Part shown: piece after piece, positions 42,131-49,357 of the stretch
Layout: the number at the start of each line of letters is the position of its first letter
Position numbering within the stretch: position 1 is the first letter of the stretch
Source: M3007 sp031425035
GTDB lineage: Bacteria; Bacteroidota; Bacteroidia; Chitinophagales; Saprospiraceae
Assembly: GCA_031425035.1 (NCBI GenBank)
Contig: JANPIN010000100.1
Coordinates: forward strand, 3,167-67,166
DNA: 64,000 nucleotides
Direction: 5' to 3'
Made by a program: the position numbers and the translations under genes
Notes under the pieces: model-generated
What the model was told of the DNA's origin: nothing
What the model saw: the letters and a program-made list of their open reading frames with translations, nothing else
Databases searched by the model: none

Positions 42131-43153
42131 TTACTTCAGGTTGAAAGCGCCGGTACCGACGAGGTAACCTTTGTTATAGATTTCCACGTTGTACTTGCCT
42201 TTCGTGAAGTTTTGACCTGGCTGCCAGGCGCCGCAAACTTGCGATTCGCCGTTGGTATAATTGGTGGTAGCCGTAGTCGTGTAACGGAATTCGCTTTCGC
42301 TCTTCTTATCGGTCGATACGCCCGAACCCATGCTTTCGATGGCCAAAGGTGCACCCGTTGGGTCGATAATACGCAGGTAGAAAGTTTCTTCACCGGAAGG
42401 AACCACTTCATTAGGCTCCGTAGTGAAGCAAATGTTCAGTTTATCTACGTTTTTAGCTTTGGTTTTGGATTTTTCCTTACCGCTGCTGCGTACATCGATG
42501 GATTTCACCGTGACGTTTTTCACGCGGATAGCCGAAGCAATGTCCACTTTCTTAGCCAGTTGGGTACGCTCGGTTTCCAGTTGCGTTTTTTCGCTCACCA
42601 GAGCGGCACGTGCGGTCGTAGCTTCGTCCAATTGAGCCGATTTTTCATTTACCGTCGTGGTCAATGTCTGGTTCTGGGTGGTCAGTTGGGTGTTGTTTTC
42701 GGTCAGAATGCCGTTTTCTTTCTTCAACTGATCAATCTGGGCCAAAAATTCGTTTTTCTGGCGCTCCAGGCTGTTCATGGCATTACGGTATTCTTTTTTG
42801 TCACGGATCAAACCGGCGATGCTGTTCTTGGAAGTTTCCAGTTCCTGCAGTTGCTGATTGATTTTGGCATCCAGTTCCGTGTTAATACCTTTTTGCTGTT
42901 CCAGTTGCGTTACGGCCTCATTGTATTTCGTGTCGAGTTCCGTAAAAGCAGACTTTTGCTCGGTTAGTTCCATAGTGGTAGAATCCAACTGCTGACCATT
43001 TCTGTACTTACCTACCAACAGGAAGACACATAGTACAAGCAGAGCGGCAATTGCAATACCCATAATGGTGGTGAGGCGTTTCTGATTATCGCTACCGGGT
43101 GTATTGCCGTAGTTGGGAGTCGAGGGCTGATTGAAATTGGTGGGTGTGCTCAT
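42131..43153 (-). CDS. Membrane-anchored coiled-coil protein, unrecognised
   Basis: 340 residues from ATG 43153 (the frame extends to a TTG at 43162). A short Asn/Pro-rich N-terminus, one membrane helix ('IMGIAIAALLVLCVFLLVG', about 30-48), then about 140 residues of heptad coiled coil rich in Glu/Gln/Leu ('QLEQQKGINTELDAKINQQL', 'NSLERQKNEFLAQIDQLKKE'). The C-terminal 130 residues are a beta domain ('KNVTVKSIDVRSSGKEKSKT', 'NICFTTEPNEVVPSGEETFY') facing the periplasm. Similar proteins occur in Bacteroidota without known function. Confidence 0.65.
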   Translation of the reverse strand: MSTPTNFNQPSTPNYGNTPGSDNQKRLTTIMGIAIAALLVLCVFLLVGKYRNGQQLDSTTMELTEQKSAFTELDTKYNEAVTQLEQQKGINTELDAKINQQLQELETSKNSIAGLIRDKKEYRNAMNSLERQKNEFLAQIDQLKKENGILTENNTQLTTQNQTLTTTVNEKSAQLDEATTARAALVSEKTQLETERTQLAKKVDIASAIRVKNVTVKSIDVRSSGKEKSKTKAKNVDKLNICFTTEPNEVVPSGEETFYLRIIDPTGAPLAIESMGSGVSTDKKSESEFRYTTTATTNYTNGESQVCGAWQPGQNFTKGKYNVEIYNKGYLVGTGAFNLK

Positions 43154-43498
43154 AATGTTCAATTAATGATGAAAGGTTTAACGTAAATGATGATGTCAAC
43201 AATTAATTCATAGGCGAACTCGAGCAAAAATGTTTTTAACGGTAAACAGTTGTCGAAGTTGATCAAAAAGTTGTGCCATAAACCCCCGGCCCGCTGCCTT
43301 TATTGCCTCGTTTATAAAACGCCGAACAGAAAAAAAAACTGATAATTTAACTAAACGCTTGATTTTCAGGCTTCCATGTACGTTATTTTTTCCTTAAAAA
43401 AAATACCTGAATTGGACAATGTGCAACGATCGGCTTTGAAATCTTACCTTTGTCATCCCTGGCGACAGGCTTCCCAAATGTTTTAGAACCCAGCCCTT
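43154..43498. other. Intergenic region upstream of two divergent genes
   Basis: 345 bases between the coiled-coil gene and the exonuclease gene. AT-rich and with stops in all frames. One -7 box for the rightward gene is seen at 43445; I could not identify a clean one for the leftward gene. No RNA gene recognised. Confidence 0.6.
43445..43452 (+). promoter_or_regulatory. -7 box upstream of the PolB-like exonuclease (TACCTTTG)
   Basis: TACCTTTG, identical to the box at 2533, with the ATG 47 bases downstream. A good -33 TTTG is not seen at the right distance. Confidence 0.5.
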
Positions 43499-44257
43499 AT
43501 GTCCGTTTTTGATGCTTTTGATTTGTACAATGTGTTGTTTCTGGATGTGGAAACAGCCCCCGGAAAACCTGATTTCGAGGAGTTGAACGAAGAACTCCAG
43601 GAACTTTGGAGCATTAAATGTAGAACCATCCTGCGAAAAACCCAGGACGAACTCGAATATGACGAAATTGCCGAAGCTTACAACACCCGCGCCGGCATTT
43701 ATTCCGAGTTTGGCAAGATCATTTGCGTCTCCGTCGGGTTCTTGACCCGTCAGCCGGGAAGTACCGAGCCCCTCCTGCGCCTGAAATCTTATTCCAGCCA
43801 CGTAGAAGCGGTGCTGCTCGATGATTTCAGCGAGTTATTGACCCGGCATTTCAATTCTCCGGAAAAATTTGCCCTGTGCGGCCATAACATTAAAGAGTTT
43901 GACATTCCCTATATCTGCCGCCGGATGCTGGTGAATCAGTTACCGCTGCCGAAAATGCTGGATATTGCCGGCAAAAAGCCCTGGGAAACCAAACATTTCC
44001 TGGACACCATGGAAATGTGGAAGTTCGGAGACCATAAAAATTACACCTCGCTGCGCCTGCTGGCCGCGGTTTTTGACTTTCCTTCCCCCAAAGACGACAT
44101 CGATGGCAGTCAGGTCGCCGGTATTTACTGGGAGGAACGCGACCTGGACCGGATTGCCCGCTACTGTGAAAAAGACGTGCTCGCAACCGCACAGTTGTAC
44201 CTGAAAATGAAACGTCTGCCCATTCTGCGCGAAGACCAGGTCGTTATCGTGCGGTAA
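43499..44257 (+). CDS. Predicted 3'-5' exonuclease related to the PolB exonuclease domain
   Basis: 252 residues of ribonuclease H-like fold. 'NVLFLDVETAPGKPDFEELN' has the first acidic pair (D, E), 'GHNIKEFDIPYICRRMLVNQ' the third Asp, and 'IARYCEKDVLATAQLYLKM' the last Asp with Tyr, giving the DEDDy set of the PolB-like exonuclease family (PF10108). Members are stand-alone, and their substrate is not established; DNA or RNA proofreading is inferred. It has its own -7 box and is followed by rpe after 50 bases. Confidence 0.87.
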   Translation: MSVFDAFDLYNVLFLDVETAPGKPDFEELNEELQELWSIKCRTILRKTQDELEYDEIAEAYNTRAGIYSEFGKIICVSVGFLTRQPGSTEPLLRLKSYSSHVEAVLLDDFSELLTRHFNSPEKFALCGHNIKEFDIPYICRRMLVNQLPLPKMLDIAGKKPWETKHFLDTMEMWKFGDHKNYTSLRLLAAVFDFPSPKDDIDGSQVAGIYWEERDLDRIARYCEKDVLATAQLYLKMKRLPILREDQVVIVR

Positions 44258-44307
44258 GTGACCCTCTCCCTCCTCTTTTACGCCAACACTTTTCTCAACC
44301 TAGACTT

Positions 44308-44979
44308 TTGAAACAACACCTGATCGCTCCGTCCATCCTGGCTGCCGACTTTACCAAACTGGCGGCGGAAATAGAAATGGTCAATTCGAGTGTAGCCGAC
44401 TGGCTGCACGTCGATGTGATGGACGGCCGTTTTGTGCCGAATATTTCCTTTGGTATGTTCGTCGTGGAGGCCATTAACCGGGTTGCCCGTAAACCGCTCG
44501 ATATTCACCTGATGATTGTGGAGCCGGAAAAATATATAGAGGCTTTCCGGAAGGCCGGGGCGCACATGATCACGGTGCACGCGGAAGCCTGCCCGCACCT
44601 CCATCGGACCATCCATCAGATCAAAGAGACCGGCGCTTTGGCGGGTGTGGCTATTAATCCGCATACGTCCCCGGAAGTGCTTGAATACGTGCTGGAAGAC
44701 CTGGATATGGTGCTGGTGATGTCGGTCAACCCCGGGTTCGGCGGCCAGAAATTCATTTATCAAACCTTGCCGAAAGTGCGGCGTCTGCGCGAAATGATCA
44801 CGGCGGCCAATTCCAAAGCGCTGATCGAGATCGACGGCGGCGTGGGTTTGCAAAATGCGGAGGTGCTGCTACAGGCGGGTGCGGACGTGCTGGTTGCGGG
44901 TAATAGTGTGTTCGGTGCGAAAGACCCGATAGCAACGATTCAGGCACTTAAAGCGTTTACTGCAGGATTTGACGTATAA
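44308..44979 (+). CDS. rpe: Ribulose-phosphate 3-epimerase
   Basis: 223 residues starting at TTG 44308. 'IAPSILAADFTKLAAEIEMV', 'WLHVDVMDGRFVPNISFG', 'DIHLMIVEPEKYIEAF', 'LVMSVNPGFGGQKFIYQTLP' and 'IEIDGGVGLQNAEVLLQAGA' are complete Rpe signatures with metal-binding His and Asp residues. It interconverts ribulose 5-phosphate and xylulose 5-phosphate, continuing the route from the gluconate genes 4 kb upstream. Confidence 0.96.
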   Translation: MKQHLIAPSILAADFTKLAAEIEMVNSSVADWLHVDVMDGRFVPNISFGMFVVEAINRVARKPLDIHLMIVEPEKYIEAFRKAGAHMITVHAEACPHLHRTIHQIKETGALAGVAINPHTSPEVLEYVLEDLDMVLVMSVNPGFGGQKFIYQTLPKVRRLREMITAANSKALIEIDGGVGLQNAEVLLQAGADVLVAGNSVFGAKDPIATIQALKAFTAGFDV

Positions 44980-45029
44980 AAGTGGTGGTTACGGCTCGTT
45001 ACAGGAGCTGGAGTTAACAAATTGCAGGT

Positions 45030-46604
45030 TTGAAAAAGATAGATCGCCTTTTACTTTCAAGTTTTATCGGTCCGTTTGCGGTAAGCTTCGGCATTGCGCT
45101 GTTCGTGCTCATTATGCAGTTTTTATGGCTGTATATTGATGAAATTGCCGGTAAAGGGGTGAGCATTATTACCATGCTCGAGCTGATCGGTTATTTGTCC
45201 ATCTCGGTGTTCCCCACTGCCTTGCCAATTGCCGTCCTGATCGCATCGGTCATGGTGATGGGTAACCTGGCCGAACGCTACGAACTGTCCAGCATGAAAT
45301 CGGCCGGTATCAGCCTGGTACGCGTTATGCGCCCGCTGATGGTGTGCTCGGCGTGCATCGGGCTTTTTTCCTACCTGTGTTCCGACTTTATCATTCCGAT
45401 TGCCAACCTGCAGTTTAAATCCCGGCTCTACGATATTCGTAAACAAAAGCCGGCGCTTACCCTGGAAAAAGGCATTTTCAACGAGGATTTTCGGCAGTTT
45501 GTGATTCGGATCGGCGATAAGGAATCCGATGGCGAAACCATCAGTAACGTGATGATTGAAGACCAGACCAATGTCGGCCGGCTAAAATTCAACCAGATCC
45601 TGGCCGACAGCGGGCAGATGTATACCACGAAGGACAAACGTTATTTCGTCATGAACCTATTCGACGGCATCCAGTACCAGGAGCCGGGTTCGCAGGGTCA
45701 GCAAAAGCAAAAATTCCCCTTTGTGCGCACCCGTTTCGGCTCGTGGACCAAGGTCTGGGACATGAAGGAATTCGATATGAACACCACCGATCAGGATCGT
45801 TTTGCCGGACAACGTTCCATGTTGAGTATGAATCAGTTGCGTATCAATATGGATTCGCTGCGGGGCATGATGGATGCCGGTCGGCAGGCCATTGCGGAAG
45901 ATATCCTACTCAACCTGAAACGCCAGCCCCAACCACCGCCCAGGGTGGCCGTAAGTCCCAGCACGCCGCCGGTTAAACCGCCGGGGCGCCGCAAACTCAT
46001 CGTTTCCAAACTTTCCGGCGTAAAAGAACAGGTAGTCGCCCCGAAAGCCGCGCCGGCGCCTGGTCCGAAAATACCGCAGCAACTGCTGACCAAACCGCTG
46101 ACGGACTACCAGTCACTGGCCGAAACATTTAGCAAAGAAGATCTGCCATATATATTAAAGGACGCGCGGGTGCAGGCCCAAACCGTCAGGAACCTCATGG
46201 AAGGCCGGAAAACCCAGGTGGAAAACCGCCGTACGGAATGGGTCAAAACCGGATATGAACTCTATACCAAATACAGTTTCGCGCTGGTCTGTTTCATCTT
46301 TTTGTTCATCGGCGCACCCATGGGGGCCATCATCCGCAAAGGTGGGTTTGGTTATCCGATCCTGGTCAGCATTATCTTTTTCGTGATCTTCGTCATGCTG
46401 TCCATCGTCTGCCGGAAGCTGGCCGAGTTATACATTATGACGCCCTTTTGGGCAGCCATGATGCCCAGTCTGATCCTGGTTCCTATCAGCATTTTCCTGA
46501 CCCGTCGCGCCATCAGCGATTCGCAAATGTTGAGCACTGATCGGCTGGACCGCCTGGTGTACCGTTTGCGCCAGCGTTTTCAAAAGCAAGCATTGACCGC
46601 ATGA
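45030..46604 (+). CDS. lptF: LptF/LptG family permease with enlarged periplasmic domain
   Basis: 524 residues, starting at TTG 45030. Three N-terminal membrane helices and three C-terminal ones frame a periplasmic domain ('QKPALTLEKGIFNEDFRQFV', 'EDQTNVGRLKFNQILADSG', 'YFVMNLFDGIQYQEPGSQGQ'), the typical LptF/G plan for moving lipopolysaccharide. Usual length is about 360; here about 150 more residues lie in the periplasmic part, including a proline-rich stretch near 290-345 ('RQPQPPPRVAVSPSTPPVKP'). LptF or LptG cannot be told apart. It overlaps the PAP2 gene by ATGA. Confidence 0.85.
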   Translation: MKKIDRLLLSSFIGPFAVSFGIALFVLIMQFLWLYIDEIAGKGVSIITMLELIGYLSISVFPTALPIAVLIASVMVMGNLAERYELSSMKSAGISLVRVMRPLMVCSACIGLFSYLCSDFIIPIANLQFKSRLYDIRKQKPALTLEKGIFNEDFRQFVIRIGDKESDGETISNVMIEDQTNVGRLKFNQILADSGQMYTTKDKRYFVMNLFDGIQYQEPGSQGQQKQKFPFVRTRFGSWTKVWDMKEFDMNTTDQDRFAGQRSMLSMNQLRINMDSLRGMMDAGRQAIAEDILLNLKRQPQPPPRVAVSPSTPPVKPPGRRKLIVSKLSGVKEQVVAPKAAPAPGPKIPQQLLTKPLTDYQSLAETFSKEDLPYILKDARVQAQTVRNLMEGRKTQVENRRTEWVKTGYELYTKYSFALVCFIFLFIGAPMGAIIRKGGFGYPILVSIIFFVIFVMLSIVCRKLAELYIMTPFWAAMMPSLILVPISIFLTRRAISDSQMLSTDRLDRLVYRLRQRFQKQALTA

Positions 46605-47287
46605 AGAGTGTCTGGCACAATCCCTGGTTTAGTATTCCGGTCCTGATCATGTTTAATACAGGACTTGTTATCAATTACTACGTGCCGTATGGCGATGAAA
46701 TCCTGTACTTCAATCCCTGGCGTGTCGAGCCACTGAATACGCTGTTCATTTTTATGACCAAACTGAGCGAATTCTGGGCCTTCTTCTTTTTTACCCTGTT
46801 ACTGGCATTATTGGTGCGTTACCGATACGCGCTGCTGCTGCTGCTCGCCGGCTTAATTACTCTGCCCCTGCAGTACTACGTGAAAGACTTGATTGGTACC
46901 GACCGGCCACTAACTTACTTTGAAAAAATACATCGGATTCAGGAGGTGGTTTTAGTAGCGGGTGTAGAGTTAAATAGTGGGCAAACCAGTTTTCCTTCCG
47001 GCCACACGATGGGGGCCTTCGCCTTGTATTCCGTATTGGCCATGATTGTCGGGGACTTCAAGCCCCGGCTCGGGCTGCTGTTTGCCTTGCTAGGAGCCGC
47101 AGTTGCACTTTCCCGCGTTTTCCTGGTGCAGCATTTTCTGGCGGATGTGCTAAGTGGTACCGTGATCGGTTTGCTGGTAGGCGAGGTAGTGGCCTGGCTG
47201 TCACGGGGCCCGGTCTTTCAGCGGCTCAGCTGGCTGGATGGGAATTTATTGAACCGGCATCCATTAGAAAAGCAGGAAGTTAAGTGA
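46601..47287 (+). CDS. PAP2-family phosphatase
   Basis: 228 residues, five or six membrane helices. The three PAP2 motifs are visible: 'KDLIGTDRP' (KxxxxxxRP), 'SFPSGHTMGAFALYS' (PSGH), and 'SRVFLVQHFLADV' (SRxxxxxHxxxD). These enzymes dephosphorylate lipid phosphates such as undecaprenyl pyrophosphate or phosphatidate. Overlap by ATGA with the LptF-like gene points to co-translation and a lipid-A or lipid-carrier role, which is inferred. Confidence 0.9.
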   Translation: MKSVWHNPWFSIPVLIMFNTGLVINYYVPYGDEILYFNPWRVEPLNTLFIFMTKLSEFWAFFFFTLLLALLVRYRYALLLLLAGLITLPLQYYVKDLIGTDRPLTYFEKIHRIQEVVLVAGVELNSGQTSFPSGHTMGAFALYSVLAMIVGDFKPRLGLLFALLGAAVALSRVFLVQHFLADVLSGTVIGLLVGEVVAWLSRGPVFQRLSWLDGNLLNRHPLEKQEVK

Positions 47288-47289
47288 TT

Positions 47290-47356
47290 GAAAGGTTGAT
47301 AAAAAGTTGATGAGGTTGATAAAAAAAGGTTGATAAAAAAAAGGTTGATAAAATAG
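47290..47356. repeat. Four dispersed GGTTGATAAAA copies, inverted relative to the next array
   Basis: GGTTGAT appears at 47294, 47314, 47328 and 47343, each followed by A-rich runs, with one GTTGATGAGGTTGAT combination. They are the reverse complement of the ATCAACCTC units at 47381, so the RNA could fold back on the array. Confidence 0.65.
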
Positions 47357-47380
47357 CTACATGGACATAGTGGTTATTTT

Positions 47381-47503
47381 ATCAACCTCATCAACCTCAT
47401 CAACCTCATCAACCTCATCAACCTCATCAACCTCATCAACCTCATCAACCTCATCAACCTCATCAACCTCATCAACCTCATCAACCTCATCAACCTCATC
47501 AAC
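47381..47503. repeat. Perfect 9-bp tandem array (ATCAACCTC x13)
   Basis: Thirteen exact ATCAACCTC units cover 47381-47497, followed by a partial ATCAAC. The array ends inside the stop codon of the leftward TPR gene. All frames are open across it, which creates spurious frames on both strands. The exact units suggest recent slippage, so copy number may vary among strains. Confidence 0.9.
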
Positions 47504-48110
47504 GCATACGCGGCGTGCGGCGTTTGCCACCTGGCCGGAAACCCTTACCACCCATCATACTCATCATAGAAGGGCTCATCGCCTGATTGAGTTGTTTCAT
47601 CTGCTTATCCATCTTCTTGATTTCCTCTTTCAGCATGGGCTCTGTAATGTCCAGTTTCTTGAGTTCGGCGAACTGAGCCTGTGCGGCCTTGGGGTTGTTC
47701 TTATTGGCGGAAATCATGACCAATTGCAGCATAGCCGTGCCTTTTTCATTGTTGGAAGGCAGACCCGCATCGAGCGATTTTTTCAGCCAGACTTCGGCCG
47801 TATTGAAATCGCGGCGTTGCATAGCCAGTGCGCCATGCGTCATATAATAAACCCCTTTATATCCAACCAGCAGCATATTAGGGAAGTAGGTCATTTTAAG
47901 CCGGTCTTCAGCTTCTTGTAACTGGCCGGCGCCCAGCAGTTGATTACTGGATAAAATAGTACCCAGCATGATATAACCGGCCAGGAGCACCAGACCAACC
48001 AGCATAAAAGGAAAGCCATACCAGAAGCCGAAAGCCAGCCAAAGGCCAATTCCACCGAGGATGCCGGCAGCGATAAGTGCAAAACGGAGATAAATATTGA
48101 TCGTAAACAT
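47499..48110 (-). CDS. Membrane protein with TPR-like helices, unrecognised
   Basis: 203 residues from ATG 48110. Two membrane helices at about 7-27 and 32-52, then helices like 'MTHGALAMQRRDFNTAEVWL' with KKSLDAG and 'NNPKAAQAQFAELKKLDIT', compatible with tetratricopeptide repeats, and a basic Met/Gly-rich tail ('MMSMMGGKGFRPGGKRRTPR'). The last codons abut the nonamer array, which could extend or disturb the C-terminus if copy number changes. Function unknown. Confidence 0.65.
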   Translation of the reverse strand: MFTINIYLRFALIAAGILGGIGLWLAFGFWYGFPFMLVGLVLLAGYIMLGTILSSNQLLGAGQLQEAEDRLKMTYFPNMLLVGYKGVYYMTHGALAMQRRDFNTAEVWLKKSLDAGLPSNNEKGTAMLQLVMISANKNNPKAAQAQFAELKKLDITEPMLKEEIKKMDKQMKQLNQAMSPSMMSMMGGKGFRPGGKRRTPRMR

Positions 48111-48136
48111 GGGTGGCAAGTTTGAAAAATCCGCGG

Positions 48137-48144
48137 CAAAAGTA
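48137..48144 (-). promoter_or_regulatory. -7 box upstream of the TPR membrane gene (TACTTTTG)
   Basis: On the minus strand TACTTTTG at 48144-48137 lies 27 bases before the ATG at 48110. It fits TAnnTTTG; no clear -33 element. Confidence 0.4.
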
Positions 48145-48226
48145 GCCAGATTAAACGACTACACCGGCGCGTTTTCTAAAGTTTTGGGAAACAATGACAG
48201 AATCCTTAAACGCACCATGTCGTCGT

Positions 48227-48676
48227 CTATTTCTTTCTAAAAACCAGGGCCGGGTTGGCAGCCCCCAGGGCCCGGTACTGCAGCACTTCCTTATCGCATT
48301 TTAAAATGAGGTTGCACTGGGCGTCAAACTGGCCTTTTTCCACGAAGCACCAGCCATTTTCCGTATCTAGGCTATCAACTTGGCAGGCATTACTCAGGCA
48401 GTTGCCGTCTATTTCAATGTCCGTTTCCAGGCTCATCTGGTTGTTATTATAGTGCCGCATTTTGCTCCCGGCAATTTCAATGAAGTATGTACTGTCCTGT
48501 GCGCTTTGCCACTTGCCCTGTAGAATCTGGAGTAAGTCGGAAGCGTCGGGTTCCGCTAAAGTGGAATCACGAGGCGTCTGAGTGCCACCTAAAGTATTAG
48601 CCGACGACGTGTTGTTTTTACAGGCACCCAAACAGCAGCTGAAAATGATCAGGGAAGAAAGTAGAAAGCGAAACAT
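48227..48676 (-). CDS. Small lipoprotein, unrecognised
   Basis: 149 residues. 'FSCCLGACKNN' is a signal peptide end with lipobox LGAC (Cys19). The mature part has 'LLQILQGKWQSAQDSTYFIE', 'MSLETDIEIDGNCLSNACQV' and a C-terminal 'LKCDKEVLQYRALGA'. The pattern 'L-GKWQSxxD' is shared by lipocalin-like small lipoproteins of the phylum. Four Cys in the mature part may pair. Function unknown. Confidence 0.7.
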   Translation of the reverse strand: MFRFLLSSLIIFSCCLGACKNNTSSANTLGGTQTPRDSTLAEPDASDLLQILQGKWQSAQDSTYFIEIAGSKMRHYNNNQMSLETDIEIDGNCLSNACQVDSLDTENGWCFVEKGQFDAQCNLILKCDKEVLQYRALGAANPALVFRKK

Positions 48677-48732
48677 GAGGCGAGATGATTTTTATTGGAT
48701 TACGCCTCAATAACTGAAATTCCCGGAATGGG

Positions 48733-48771
48733 AAAAAAAATGCAGTTGTGGAATATTTTCCACAACTGCAT
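48733..48771 (-). terminator. Terminator of the leftward lipoprotein gene at 48817
   Basis: Perfect 14-bp stem (48740-48753 with 48758-48771) and TATT loop; eight A at 48733-48740 become a T run on the minus strand. It stands 45 bases after the stop of the leftward gene. Confidence 0.85.
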
Positions 48772-48816
48772 AATGAGTTTATAATCAATATTTTAAAAGC
48801 GAAAATATTTGTCTTG

Positions 48817-49344
48817 TCAGTTACAGTCGTCGCAGCGGTGAATTAAAAAACCATAACCTGCGCCGGCTGCCATATCCAGGATTACCAGTGTGCCATTGGG
48901 CTGCTCGTTTAATTCCACCGTGAATTGGATTTGCCGGCCATTATTGTACACCAGGGTTTTTCCATCTGCGGCTAAGCTAAATTTGGTGCGGTCAGACAGG
49001 CAAATCGGAAAATTTTCGCTGGTGTACACTTCCACTGTTTGAGCCGAGGTTTTTTTCAGGATGAAAGCTGACGATTGGCCACCCGCATCCACGGCGATCC
49101 GGTGGGGGGCACTACCCAGTGCAAAAAACCGTCGATTCGCGTTATCAGCCGCCGCATCCAGCCGGATAGCTTCATGGAAATTATGGGTACACCAGTTACG
49201 CTCGTCTTCCAGCGCGGCCTCCCGGGCAGCTGTACTGAACTGGAAATGCAGCCCGGCGGTCGTTGACGATCCGTTTGGCACCGCAGGTAGAGTGGGGGAC
49301 TGGCAGGCGGCCAGTAAAAGTAAAAAAAATAAATTCCGGTACAT
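48817..49344 (-). CDS. Lipoprotein downstream of a TonB-dependent receptor, unrecognised
   Basis: 175 residues from ATG 49344. Signal peptide and lipobox LLAAC (Cys14). 'WCTHNFHEAIRLDAAADNAN', 'DRTKFSLAADGKTLVYNNGR' and a C-terminal 'GYGFLIHRCDDCN' with three Cys. Starts 13 bases after the TonB receptor stop, so probably co-transcribed and perhaps its partner. I do not recognise the family. Confidence 0.65.
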   Translation of the reverse strand: MYRNLFFLLLLAACQSPTLPAVPNGSSTTAGLHFQFSTAAREAALEDERNWCTHNFHEAIRLDAAADNANRRFFALGSAPHRIAVDAGGQSSAFILKKTSAQTVEVYTSENFPICLSDRTKFSLAADGKTLVYNNGRQIQFTVELNEQPNGTLVILDMAAGAGYGFLIHRCDDCN

Positions 49345-49357
49345 CTGGATAATTGAA

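Noticed and set aside
47381..47503. CRISPR array
   Set aside because: Units are contiguous 9-mers without spacers, and no cas genes are present.
47357..47921. Open frames on both strands across the nonamer array (Ser/Thr or Asp/Glu/Val repeats)
   Set aside because: They are a by-product of the 9-base repeat, which is open in all frames; they overlap the TPR gene and have no recognisable domain.
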